From Datura wrightii (Eukaryota > Streptophyta > Magnoliopsida > Solanales > Solanaceae), in assembly GCA_035772735.1 (NCBI GenBank), contig JASDFA010000016.1, forward strand, positions 147,200,501 to 147,264,500: DNA of 64,000 nucleotides. The letters run 5' to 3'. Every line of letters begins with the position of its first letter. The first letter of the stretch is position 1. Shown in pieces: positions 22,138 to 32,877 of the stretch. The notes below the pieces were generated by a model that saw only the letters and a program-made list of their open reading frames with translations, was not told where the DNA came from and did not search any database. The translations under genes were made by a program, and so were the position numbers.

Positions 22138-22673
22138 CTAGGAGCCATTGGGTAACTTGCATCATTGCAGTGCCATAGCCTCACGGGTCCTTGCCCAGCA
22201 AAAGGAGGATCCAGGTGCCTTCACCATTCCATGTACTATTTGTGACATTGAGTTCGCGAAGGCACTCTGCCACTTGGGAGCAAGCATCAATGTGATGCGA
22301 TTAGCTGCGTTCCAGTAGCTGGGCTTAGAAGCCCGCACACCAGCTACTATGCGTCTATTGATGGCCGACCATACTGTAAAGAAGCCTGTGGGGATCTTTT
22401 TTGATGTGTTTGTCAAGGTTGAAGATTCATATTCCCAGCAAACTTCATGATCCTAGATTGCGAGGTTGACATTGAGGTCCCCATAATTTTGGGGCGACCA
22501 TTCCTTGCCACTTGGAGGGCTGTAGTAGATGTTGAGGCTGACCAACTAAAATTCCGTGTTTATAAAAAGGAGGTCATTTTAAATGTCTGCTGGTCAATGA
22601 AGTATCCCAAAGTGTTTAGGGTGGCCTCAGCAATCGAGGATGATTCTGAGTTTCTTGACGAAGTCTGAGTAGT
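22138..22673 (+). pseudogene. Aspartic protease of element C
   Basis: The plus strand reads 'SRVLAQQKEDPGAFTIPCT' (about 22180), 'ALCHLGASINVM' (about 22260), a stop near 22317, 'ARTPATMRLLMADHTVKKPVGI' (about 22330), and then, in the open stretch 22447-22668, 'VPIILGRPFLATWRAVVDVEADQ'. The catalytic CDLG phrase reads CHLG, so the active Asp is lost. The frame ends 'EFLDEV' plus stop. The same 'EV' stop and following bases end the pol of element D, as though everything between had been cut out. Confidence 0.82.
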
Positions 22674-22714
22674 CATGACACTTGTGTCATCCTGCGACGT
22701 TAAATCAGGCGCTT

Positions 22715-22817
22715 CTTGGGAGGCAACCCATAAGGTGGTTTGGTGAATTCTAAGTAACTAAACCACCTACATCGTGTCGCGACATTAAACTAAGATCTTC
22801 TTGGGAAGCACCAATTT
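22715..22817 (+). other. Decayed hairpin pair after the protease of element C
   Basis: The first copy (22715-22732) reads CTTGGG-AGGCAA-CCCATA with the outer pairs lost. The second (22800-22817) reads CTTGGG-AAGCAC-CAATTT. Both keep the GCGACGTTAAAT or GCGACATTAAAC flank. The pitch is 85 bases, against 86 in B and D. Confidence 0.75.
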
Positions 22818-24269
22818 TATTGACTTAAGTATGCTTAGTGTGTAGGTAAAACAAAAACATAGTGTAAAATAATTTCAGTAAGGACTTGAACTATAAGCCT
22901 CAGTACGGGCCATAGTATGAGTCATGGTGAGAAGCATATATATGGCCTGGCGCATGAGTTCATGATACGGTTGGTACTATGACTCGTAACTCCATTGTAT
23001 GGGTCGTGGTACTCACTGTAGGTATAAACTATGCCAAGTATGGAACTACAGTTCAAGGTGACCTATGAGTCGGGGTACGACTCATACCTATATGGTACGA
23101 GTCGTATGATGTGCTCATAGATCAACAAGTATGTTTTCTTAAATCTCTGCTACAAGTCCCAGGGACGAGCCATAGGTCAAACCTACAACTCGTCGGATGA
23201 GTCGTGATGGGCCAAATTTTTTAAATCAGCCCAACTCAACCCAAATTCTTAAATTCGCCCTAAAATATTTTAATTTCAAATGTTTCGGACCCATCTCTCA
23301 TGCAACCAAACCGTGAACCCATAAATCATTCACATACGTAACTCAAGGAAAATCATTGATAAATCTTGAATTTGTGCAGTATTAAAACTGCACAAAGATG
23401 AATTCGTACCCTAGTTGTTGAATCTCGCACGAAGTTGAGCAAGAATTTGCAAAATCAACTAAGTAGTTATGCTTCAAGTTGAGTAAAAGACCTTCATGCT
23501 TACTTGAAACAACATATCAACTGTGATTCCCCATAATTCATGAAAATGGATGAAGAAAATGATCAGTAACTTTCTATGTGATTATGTTCACTAGGTAGAA
23601 ATTCAAGCATGCTTAGAATTCACATAAAAGTGTGAAAGAACTTGAGTTATGGGTTGTGAAACATTATGGAAGAACTGGGTAGTTATAAAAGTGTGAAAAA
23701 ATGCATGCCTATATTGGGGAATTCTAAGTACCCAACAAAAAATTAAACGTATCCGCACAATAGACATGAACAAAGGCAAGGGCAGGCTTCACAAGCCTTG
23801 CTACGACTCGTGGGTTCATACTACGACTCGTAGAATGGCTCGTTGGGACTATCCCAAGCCAAATGTATGTAAATTAAGTGGTAAAAAAACTAGTGTGACC
23901 CATGGTACCCTACTATAAGTCGTACCTAGCAATCATACCAGAATTCTGAAAGGGTCAAGTCCAAAGGCAACTGTATGGCCCTTACTACGACTCGTGGAAT
24001 CGACTTACGGGTCGTACCTTGAGTCATGGAAAAATATAGAAAAACGGTTTTCAAGGGGTATCCTCATATGAATCATGGAATGGATTGTACCATCGCGGTA
24101 CGAGTTGTACCATAGAGTTGTGACTAAGATCTAAGATACTACGAGTCTTAGTATGGATTGTACCTCTAGGTATGATTTGTACTGAAGACCCATGGAAAAA
24201 TTAAAAGGGTATTTTTTTCTTTCTTTTTCTCATATCATACATACTAACCATATTTCTCCACCGGTACTA
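22818..24269 (+). other. Noncoding spacer of element C with GTACGAGTCGTAC-type words
   Basis: No gene. Words of the type GTACGAGTCGTAT (23095-23107) and TACGACTCGTA (23822-23832) recur at about 22900-23220 and 23790-24180. Between them (about 23270-23750) is an AT-rich stretch with little structure. The same word type fills the U3 of this element's LTR (18530-19030 and 41420-41930). Confidence 0.6.
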
Positions 24270-24503
24270 TGACGATGAAGAAAAAAGCAACCAAATCTAC
24301 CCAAGACAAGAAAGCTAGAGCTGAGATAGTTGCTCGGAGGGCATTGAGAGATGATCCCTCCAACTTTGACCACGCAGGAAGCTTCCCTAGTGGTTTGGTG
24401 GAGGAGTACATAGTTGAGACATTAGACACCGTCGAGCCACGGACCATTAAGGCTCTAGCTAAAGCCTACGCTGAGGCAGCCACAGCCGCATCTATTGTCA
24501 GTT
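24270..24503 (+). pseudogene. aORF of element C, first part
   Basis: The frame opens with ATGACGATGAAG and a Lys-rich start, then 'ALRDDPSNFDHAGSFPSGLVEEY'. This matches the layout of the D aORF start ('LRDDPLSSDMSSGSDEEYDV', 34200-34270). It is cut at 24503 by the LTR that begins TGTCATGCCC. The rest of the ORF resumes at 39109. The middle part, about 190 codons by comparison with D, is missing from both sides. Confidence 0.7.
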
Positions 24504-26624
24504 TGTCATGCCCTGAGTCTATACCCTGGACGAGACACGGTACTTGAAGTCACAAGTAACCCCAAGTCAACCCATGTTCTATCATAACACTGGTATTTTG
24601 AGTAAAAACATAGTGTAATCTTTAAAATAATAAAATAAAACATTTATAAAGAAGAATTAAATCATAAAGTTTTAATACAACTAAAAATCTGGATCTGTGT
24701 CTTTGTCTGTGTTTGAAAGTCATCTATCTGATGAGTTGCTGGGACAAGCCCCTAGCTAACTCTAAGTCTAACTGAAAGAAATATAACTGAAAAGAAATAA
24801 TCATCGTTCTCGCAAGATGAGGGCTCACCACTTATGCAGCTAAAAACTTCTAGACGAGATCTGCTAAGCGGTGCTGAGACTGAGAAGCTTCAATTGTATC
24901 ATAAAATGATAAAATATAAAAGGTATGCATCTGTACATTGAATGTACTAAGTAAGTAGGAGACACCATAACATGGAGAGTAAAACAACTGAACTGTGAAG
25001 ACATGCAATGACCAATTGAAAATCTAAAGCTGAATAAACTATGATTTGCTGAAATAGTCAAAATGACCCTGTCTGATGGTCAATGACATGCCCTAAATCT
25101 GATATACTAATTTGAAATGCTACACTGAACTGGTCTGGAATGAGTAGTCTAAAACTATTCTGAGCTGAGATAATCTAAGAATAAACTGAACTGATTAGTG
25201 GGAGAGTGTATAACCAACATATAATCACGTGAGCTAGACGTGGAGTCCGATGTATACACCCCATCGGTAGGACCCAAATACCTTTTCAGGGTATAAAGGC
25301 ATGAACTGAGTGATCACATGTATAGAGTCATGAGGCCAATAAAATATAACCTACGGTGGCAACATATTTTCTAGGAACCTGGGTGCGTTCGAACCCCGGT
25401 CCGCTTGGTGCTAAGTCCTGCTCCCACAAGATAGTCCTAGACTGACTACTAAGCTAATAGCTTAAAACTGGGGCCCAAGATTAAGTTAGGATATCTACCT
25501 GGAAGTACCTTGAGAGTGTTATCAGATTGGATTCTGTAACTAGTGTTCTAAGACTAGTCAGAGCTGCTTATCTGGAAGCGTCATAACTGTCTAAAGAACA
25601 AACTATAATATTAAGCTGGGGTCCTAAGGCTGGTCAGAGCTATTTATTTGAAAGTGTCATGATAGCTAAAGAATAACTAAAATTTGATATTGAGTCTAAT
25701 ACTGATAATTGGGAGGCAGCACGGACACCTCAAGAATCAACTGTAGTCAAATTGGTCAGCTGACATTTATGGACAAGACTGAGTCTAATAATCTGATTGA
25801 GATTGGACATGTAAATATCTGACTAAAATTTCCACAAACACTAATAATATGGGGATTTCAAATCTGTTAGAATCAAGATACCAGGAAACTAGTACAACAC
25901 GCAAGATTCCAAATTCTACTGAACTAAGAACTAGGGGTAAATCATTTCACAAAATAGTAATCTCATAAATTTCTAGAAATAGGGAATAAATAAGTAATTA
26001 AAATCACGAGAAATATACTACTCAAATTTTAAATATATAAGTTTGACAATCTTCTAAATTTTGAATCCACAGAGCTAAACTTAAAGATGAAAATACCAAA
26101 GATTTTGGGGACACAGGGGAAGAACTATTCCCTTGTTAAATTCCCACATACCTAGTGAAGAAATTCTGAGAAGATCCCTTGAGAATCTGGGAAGAAGCTG
26201 ATTGCCCTAGTTCTAGCCCTGAGAGTTTCTATGTACCGAGTCTAAGTGTTGAGATAAGGAGTGAGGGGAATATGTCAACCACCCTTTTAACTCTCTCCTA
26301 GACGTGCCCAAAATGTCGTAATTTAGAGTCTAGGATTTTAGAAAATTATGGAAAAGACCCTAGAAATCTCGCAGAAAAATCACCATGCCAGTCCCCACGA
26401 GGGATTGGATGATTCGTGGTTACTAACCACTACTTGTGGTCTGCCCCATCGCCTAAACTAGAAATTCCTCATCATAGGTCACCATGAGCTACTTAATGAC
26501 CCGCTACTAGTGACCATGACTCGTGGTCACCTCCCGTCATCCTCACTGCCAAAAACCACCTAGGGATCACCACGGCCAGCACCACAACTCATGGTGTCCC
26601 AGACGAGTCGTGGTGAAGACCCAT
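24504..26624 (-). repeat. Chromoviral LTR fragment (family LTR3), inserted in the aORF of C
   Basis: The left end (TGTCATGCCCTGAG, then GAGACACGG, then CCCCAAG-TCAACCCATG) aligns with the LTR3 3' end as seen at 28258 and 47151. Inside are the 'CTCGGTGCTA' type box (about 25405), the TGAATGTACTAAGTA box (about 24940) and a word array at about 26390-26620. It is cut at 26625 by element D. About 400 bases of its 5' end are missing and are not found after D. Confidence 0.75.
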
Positions 26625-27956
26625 TGATGTGTCGTGATTTTATGGCACTTAAGACACTTAAAACCAAGAAATTATGCACAATCCGTGTATGTTTATATGG
26701 GTATGATGTGTTTTGTGATTAATGTGCAGGAAAACAGGTTTGGAAGAGAATTTGGCCAAAGTAATGCTAAAAATAACTGAAAGGTGACTGCCAGGCACTT
26801 AATGAGTTGGTGGCAGGAGGCACATCCCATTGCTTAAGGCTTGGGCAAAATTTGGAGTTTGTAAGAAGCAAGGCAGTGTATATGACGAGTTGGAGGAATG
26901 ACTTGTTACAACTGGTAATGAGTCGTGAGGTCAATCGTGGGAATCGAAGAGCAAATTTCAACAAAGTGGCCAATGAAGGTGACGACAGACATAATGACTC
27001 TTCATGAGATGAAACGACTCATTGGCAGGCCACTGAAACAATCCGTGAAGTGCATTGGATTTTTGAAGGAGTCAGTCCATGAGGGACCTAACGACTCGTG
27101 CTCAAGCACGATGAGTCGTTAGGTGACCCATTGCCACGACTGGGTGTGAGGTTGAGGACGACTAATGTAAAGCAAGGAATGACTCGTCAGAAGGAAAAAT
27201 GACCCGCCACATATCCCGTTGCCACTGTTGACCTGGTTTCCAGTTTTATTTAGGAAAAGGATTTCTTGGAATTATAAATACCCAATTTAGGTTTATTTTT
27301 AGATGATGTTTTTTGGAGAGGATTTTGGAACGATTTTTGAGGAGATTGTTGAAAGAATTTTCATACAATTATTCTTGATTCAAGAAATGAAAGAAACATT
27401 AGAGTTTTATTTAAATTTATGTGGTTTTTATTCTATACTAATTTGTAAGTTGCAATTATGAGTTCTTCTATATTTGTGATTGCGATAATACAAGTATGAG
27501 TAGCTAAATCCATAAACTAGGTTTGTGGGACCAAGATGAACTAACACACATAGGTAAAAATACTTAGTGATTCTTGGACTGGGTTTTATGCATGTATTGG
27601 TTTCCCTTCGTTTTTATTGATTCTTGATGGCTGCAAACGTTAGGACTTGCCTTATTCTTATTTACCGTACCAAGGAGGTAAAGAATGGGAAAAGGGATTA
27701 ACAACGGAAATTTGAGGCTATCAACCCTTATCTAATAGATTGAACTTGTCCGGGGATAGCTAATCTGATATTAATGGTAAGGGTCAACTAAAGTACACCC
27801 GTATACGGACCAAGTTGCGTGGTGAAAATCATCTAGATAGGGGACCAACCATTTAGGTGAAACTTACTTACCAATATTGCAGGTTGAACACCGAAATAGA
27901 TCATTAGTGTATAAGCCTTGTGGTTATGAAATCTTTGGGAACATAATCCTAGTCAA
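26625..27956 (+). repeat. 5' LTR of element D, 3' end deleted
   Basis: It starts TGATGTGTCGTG and aligns with the LTRs at 16367-17973 (inverted) and 37743. It has a word array at 26775-27230, including ACGACTCGTG at 27091, and a TATA box at 27273. It stops after CCTAGTCAA at about 27956, about 275 bases before the expected end, and continues straight into RT codons. Confidence 0.88.
27273..27280 (+). promoter_or_regulatory. TATA box in 5' LTR1 of element D
   Basis: TATAAATA, 648 bases from the LTR start. Confidence 0.7.
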
Positions 27957-28257
27957 TAGGTGTTGTTTATCTTATTGCAGACAACAAATGGGTGAGCCCA
28001 GTCTAGTGTGTACCAAAAAAAGGAAGAATCATGGTGGTCCCAAATGCGAAGAATGAGCTCATTCCTTTGAGACCAACCAACGGTTGGATAATATGCATGG
28101 ATTACATAAAATTGAACCGATGGATGCAGAAAGATCACTTTACGATGCCATTCATGGACCAGATGCTTGACAGACTTGCAGGTAGAGGATGGTATTGTTT
28201 CCTTGATGGTTATTCGGGGTACAATCAGATCTTTATAGCCCTGAAGACCAAGAGAAG
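27957..28257 (+). pseudogene. Reverse transcriptase of element D, first part
   Basis: It begins inside RT with 'GVVYLIADNKWVSPV', a TAG at 28004-28006, then 'NELIPLRPTNGWIICMDYIKLN', 'MLDRLAGRGWYCFLDGYSGYNQIFIA'. A one-base loss shortly before 28240 shifts the frame. At 28257 it is cut by a solo LTR; the gene continues at 30812. Everything upstream in the element was lost in the deletion that ends at 27957. Confidence 0.88.
28253..28257 (+). repeat. Target site duplication AGAAG, left copy
   Basis: AGAAG directly before the solo LTR, repeated at 30812-30816. Confidence 0.88.
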
Positions 28258-30811
28258 TGTCACGACCCGAGAGTACACATGGATCGTAGACACGGGACAA
28301 GGGACCCCGAGAGACCCCAGGTCAGCCCATGACATAAGCATTCACTATCTCATTCAATAAACATGAAGGAAACATAAATATAACACAGTGGAAGTATAAC
28401 GTAGCATAACAGCGGAAGAAACATCTGAAGATGAATACATGTCTAAGTTTGATAAGCCTCTAATCTAGACGAGTTGATGGGGAAACACCCCCAACTATCT
28501 CAGAAATACTGAAACTGAAAATATGCTCAAAATTATTGATAGTCTAGTCTTTGGAGGATGAGGACTCACTAAGCAAGCAAATGCTAACTCTGATAGGCGG
28601 CTACGAATGTGGCTGAACCTTAGAACTGGATCTTGCATCATGAAATGATGCAGCATAGAAGGTATGCGGTCAGTACATGGAATGTACCGAGTATTTATTG
28701 TAAGTAAAACCGCTTGAAAAATAATGGCCTTTCTAAAACAAGTCATGCATATATGATAGCTTTTAAGGATAGGAAACGATCCCAAACATTCATTATGAAA
28801 TCATTCTTATTTAATACATGGTCATGCATGGTTTTAGAACATCATGACTAAATCGAATGACTCAAAGCTAAATCATAACATTTATCAAAAGCTGAACAGT
28901 GAGACAAACCTTGCTTTTCAAACATGCATCCATAAGATAATCATCATGAGTGATGGGTATGCAAACTCGAATGATATAGACAATGGGAGACTCGTCACTT
29001 AATTGACATACCACCATAGAGATTACATGGTCCCAACAATCACACTCAAGTGGGTAGAGCCATCCATAACCTTGCCAGGGCGATGGACGATACCATGATA
29101 TTGATATAAAGAACAAAGTGCCAAACTCGGGGATAGCTCATAAAGGAGGTCTCAATAATATGATGGAATCAACCTATGTTGGCGCGTAGTTCTGGGGCAT
29201 AGGGTATTCGACCCTTAACCCGCTCGGTGCTAGACTCTTCTCCCAAAACATAGAATGCTCTACATCGTATAAATACGAAGCTCAACATCGTCTAGTGACA
29301 AAGCTCAACATGAAGTCATGCATAAACTCAACATCTTATAAACGAAGCTCAACATTGTCTATTGACAAAGCTCTTTATGAAATCATGCATGCATTAGACA
29401 TCATATAAATATGAAGCTCAACAATGTCATCTCGACAAAGCTTAGAATCAAATCATGCTTAAACTCAACATCATGTGAAATGAAGCTTAATGGTGACATA
29501 CATCTCAATTATGAATCATGCATATGAGAAGCTTTACTATGAAACATACCACAACCTCAAGAATAGTGGGAGACTTTTCTCCAAAATCATGTGGTAAGGC
29601 TACTTTAGAAATATCACTTCATTATCATCAACATAGGGACCTTGCCCAAAAAGTTATCATGCTTAGACCCATGCAATTCATTTGAAAACATTATAATTTG
29701 GGATATTTCACTCCAAAAACAAGTAATAAAATCAATTCAAGAGAAATCGTCATCCATACTCAACATTGGGCACTACCCAAAGCTTCATTATACCCGGTTC
29801 TATTCAACCTTCTTTGAAAACATGACCAAAATCATGGGTAAGTTGGGAAACATACTTTTCATCATCTATTCCATCATCATCACATTCTATTAGGAACTCC
29901 CCACACATGGGCGCTTTGGACTCAACTTTAAGAAAACAATTTTGTAAAAGAAATTAAGTTAGAATCCGCCCAAGCTCGATAAATCATCAATATCAACTCA
30001 ATTAATCTTACCCATGAGTAGAAATGTAAGAATCATGAAATTGAATTAAAACCCGTACTTGATCATCTCAAATAAATTACAAATAGATAGGGAATGGGCA
30101 TGGGTGTGGAAGAAATCACGCACTCATAGCCTTTCATACCTGGGAATGAAGAATCCTAACTCTTCCTAATTGCCCGGCTGAGATTTCCCTTGAAAACCTT
30201 GAATTTATCCTCACTTTCTTCCCTTCAAGCTCTCACCCTTGCATGCATGAAGAAAATGGCCTGGATGGGTCTTTCTCAGCTTAAAACCCTCTATTACAAG
30301 CTTAAAACGACGTAGTATAGGCCCTTAGAACTTAGGAATTACAGAAAAGCCCTTACAGAAATCGCTAAAAATAACTGTCAGAGGGTCCTAACGAATGACC
30401 TGAGGACTCGTAACTAGGGCTCACGATCCGTTGGTTCACCCATCAAGTACACTGCCTCATCATTCATAAAATCTCCATTGGCTTGGTAACGGCCCACCTA
30501 ACAGGTCGTTAGGATTGACGACGACGCGTTAAGTACCACTCGTCAGGTACACTGGATAAGCTTCACTATCTTTCTCTAGGAACATCCCATGACTGACATG
30601 ACAACTCGTAGTGACTGACCATGAGAAATTACATCGCCCGTGAGGACCTCAAGTCCTAAATCATCTCAGGCCTTCCCCATGAGCCACCTGATGACTCCAT
30701 AGGCCTCCTCACGAGTCGTTATGTGACCCGTTCTACAACTGCTACAACATTTTCTAATTTTTTCTCCTAATTCACTTCTGGGTCCAATTCTTGAATTCCT
30801 ACGGTATAACA
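28258..30811 (-). repeat. Solo chromoviral LTR (LTR3), 2554 bp, inside RT of D
   Basis: On the minus strand it starts TGTTATACCGTAGG and ends CGGGTCGTGACA, the ends expected for this family (compare the G LTR start TGTTATACC at 58489). It is flanked by perfect 5-base copies of AGAAG, and the RT text resumes on the far side. No internal sequence remains, so this is a product of LTR-LTR recombination. A word array lies at about 30380-30730, near the LTR start. Ordinary AT-rich LTR text fills 28380-30340. Confidence 0.92.
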
Positions 30812-31300
30812 AGAAGACCAAATTCATTTGCCTATACGGTACATTTGCTTTTAAGAGAATGTTGTTCGGGTTATGTAATACACTTGCCACTTTTAAGCGT
30901 TGCATGATGTCCATATTTTCTGACATGGTGGAATACATCATCAAAGTCTTCATGGATGATTTTTCTATGGTGGGTGACTCATTCGAGGACTGTTTGGCTC
31001 ATTTGTGCAAAGTGCTTCAGAGATGCGAAGTGACAAATTTGGTGCTTAACTTGAAAAAGTGCCATTTCTTGGTGAAGGAAGGAATAGTTCTAGGACATAA
31101 GATTTCTTGTAAGGGTATGGAGGTATACCGGGCCAAGATTGAGGTGATTGGTAGTCTACCACCTCCAATTCTATAAAAGGTGTTCGAAGCTTTTTAGGCC
31201 ATGCAGGTTTTTACAGAAGATTCATCAAGGACTTCTCCAGAATTGCACATCCAATTATGTAAGATACTCGAGAAGAAGGTGAATTTTTTTTTATGAGGCA
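30812..31300 (+). pseudogene. Reverse transcriptase of element D, second part
   Basis: It continues the RT: 'MLFGLCNTLATFKRCMM' (30859), catalytic 'VFMDDFSMV' (about 30950), 'KKCHFLVKEGIVLGHKIS' (about 31060) and 'FLGHAGFYRRFIKDFSRI' (about 31195). A frame change lies near 31176. The connection and most of RNase H are missing after about 31290. The active-site Asp pair is kept. Confidence 0.88.
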
Positions 31301-32726
31301 TATCTGAAGACTGGAAAGGGATTGAAAATCAGGTTGCATACCACTAATCCAGAATAGAGCCTGATGCAGCACTTAAAAATGAGCATGATATAGATGAAGC
31401 ATTTCTAGATGATCAAGTTCTAGAGGCATCTCAAGATCTCATCCCATGGTTTGCAGTCTTTGCTAATTATTTGGTGAGTGATGTTGTATTGGAGCACTTA
31501 CCTTTTCACTAGAGAAGGAAGTTTATGTTTGATGTGTAGAAATTCTTCCGGGATGAGCCCTACTTCTTTCGCATATGTACTGATGGGGTTATTCGGAGAT
31601 GCGTGCTCGAGGTAGAGATGCTGAGTATATTGGAGGCTTGCCACTCATCCCCTGTTGGAGGCTACCACAGTGGGATCCTTACATCTCATGAAATTATACA
31701 ATGTGGGTACTATTGGCCAACCATTCACCAGGATGCACATGATTTTGCAAAGGCGTGTGATGCATGTCAAAGACAAGGAGGCATATCACGGAGACATGAG
31801 CTTCCCCTTACTCCCATCCTTATTATTGAACTATTTGATGTGTGGGGCATTGATTTCATGGGTCCCTTTGTAAGCTCAAATGGGATGAAGTATATACTTG
31901 TTGCTGTTGACTATGTTTTGAAATTGGTGGAAGTAGTTGCTCTGCCAAACAATGAAAGGAAGAGTGTCACAACTTTCTTGAAGCGGAATATATGTGCAAG
32001 ATTCGGGAACCCCAGAGCCATCATAGTGATGGGGGTTCTCATTTCTAAAGCCGGTTTTTTCTCTTTATTGGAAAAATATAGGGTCAAACACAGGGTGGCC
32101 ACACCCTATCATCCGCAGTCTTGTGGGCAGATTGAAGTCACCAACCGGAGATAAAGACTATTTTGGCGAAGATTGTGAATGCAAACCAAACAGATTGGGC
32201 TAGAAAGCTAGATGATGCTTTATGGGCCTATTGGACCGCCTTCAAGACTACTATAGGTATGTCTCTGTAACAACATGTTTATCATAAAGCATGTCATCTC
32301 CCAGTCGAACTTGAGCATAAATCTATGTGGGCACTCAAGAAGCTGAATTTGGATTGGAATGAAGCTATGAACTTGAGGCTTGATTAGTTTAATGAGATAG
32401 ATGAATTTCGTTTGAAAGCCTACGAGAGTTCTGAAATTTACAAACTAAGGATGAAAATTCAGCATGACCAAAAAATCAAGAAAAGAGAATTCAGTCCGGG
32501 TGATATGGTACTTTTGGTTAATTCTAAACTTTGGTTGTTTCCTGGAAAGTTGAAGTCTAAGTGGTTGGGACCTTATCGAGTGGTCCAAGTTTTCTCCCTT
32601 GGAGCAAGCAAATTGGAAAATCATGAAGGAAAGTGGTTCAAGGTAAATGGTCAGCGGGTAAAAGCTTATCTAGGGAGAAGTGAGGAACTCAAACTGGTAG
32701 ACCTGTGGACTCTGAGTGAAGTCTGA
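31301..32726 (+). pseudogene. RNase H tail and integrase of element D
   Basis: The text resumes with the last part of RNase H ('NQVADHLSRLEPD', about 31325-31365), after loss of roughly the first three quarters of that domain. Integrase follows: zinc-binding N-terminus 'EACHSS-VGGYHSG' and 'CDACQRQGG' (31630-31780), first core Asp in 'WGIDFMGPF' (about 31845), and 'GQIEVTNRR' with the Glu (about 32125). The phrase for the second catalytic Asp, usually ISDGG, reads 'IIVMGVLIS' (about 32020) because of two offsetting frame changes, so that Asp is lost in this frame. The C-terminal part (32412-32726) has 'GDMVLLVNSKLWLFPGKLKSKWLGPY' and ends 'LWTLSEV'. Stops lie between 32154 and 32400. Confidence 0.88.
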
Positions 32727-32773
32727 GTAACTCAAGAGACTTGCATCATGCCGCGACGTTAAATTAGGCGCTG

Positions 32774-32791
32774 CATGGGAGGCAACCCATG
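32774..32791 (+). other. First post-pol hairpin of element D (stem CATGGG/CCCATG)
   Basis: CATGGG-AGGCAA-CCCATG, 48 bases after the pol stop, preceded by GCCGCGACGTTAAATTAGGC and GCTG. Confidence 0.85.
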
Positions 32792-32859
32792 GAGGTGTTT
32801 TGGTGAAGTCTAAGTAGCCAAATCACCCATGTCGTGTCGCGACGTTAAATCAAGCGCTT

Positions 32860-32877
32860 CTTGGGAGGCAACCCAAG
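32860..32877 (+). other. Second post-pol hairpin of element D (stem CTTGGG/CCCAAG)
   Basis: CTTGGG-AGGCAA-CCCAAG, starting exactly 86 bases after the first. It is preceded by GTCGCGACGTTAAATCAAGC, which contains the palindrome GTCGCGAC. Confidence 0.85.

Noticed and set aside
24269..24547. Possible small host gene with Lys-rich start
   Set aside because: It matches the start of the aORF of D in layout and lies in the right place in element C. Its last codons run into an LTR.
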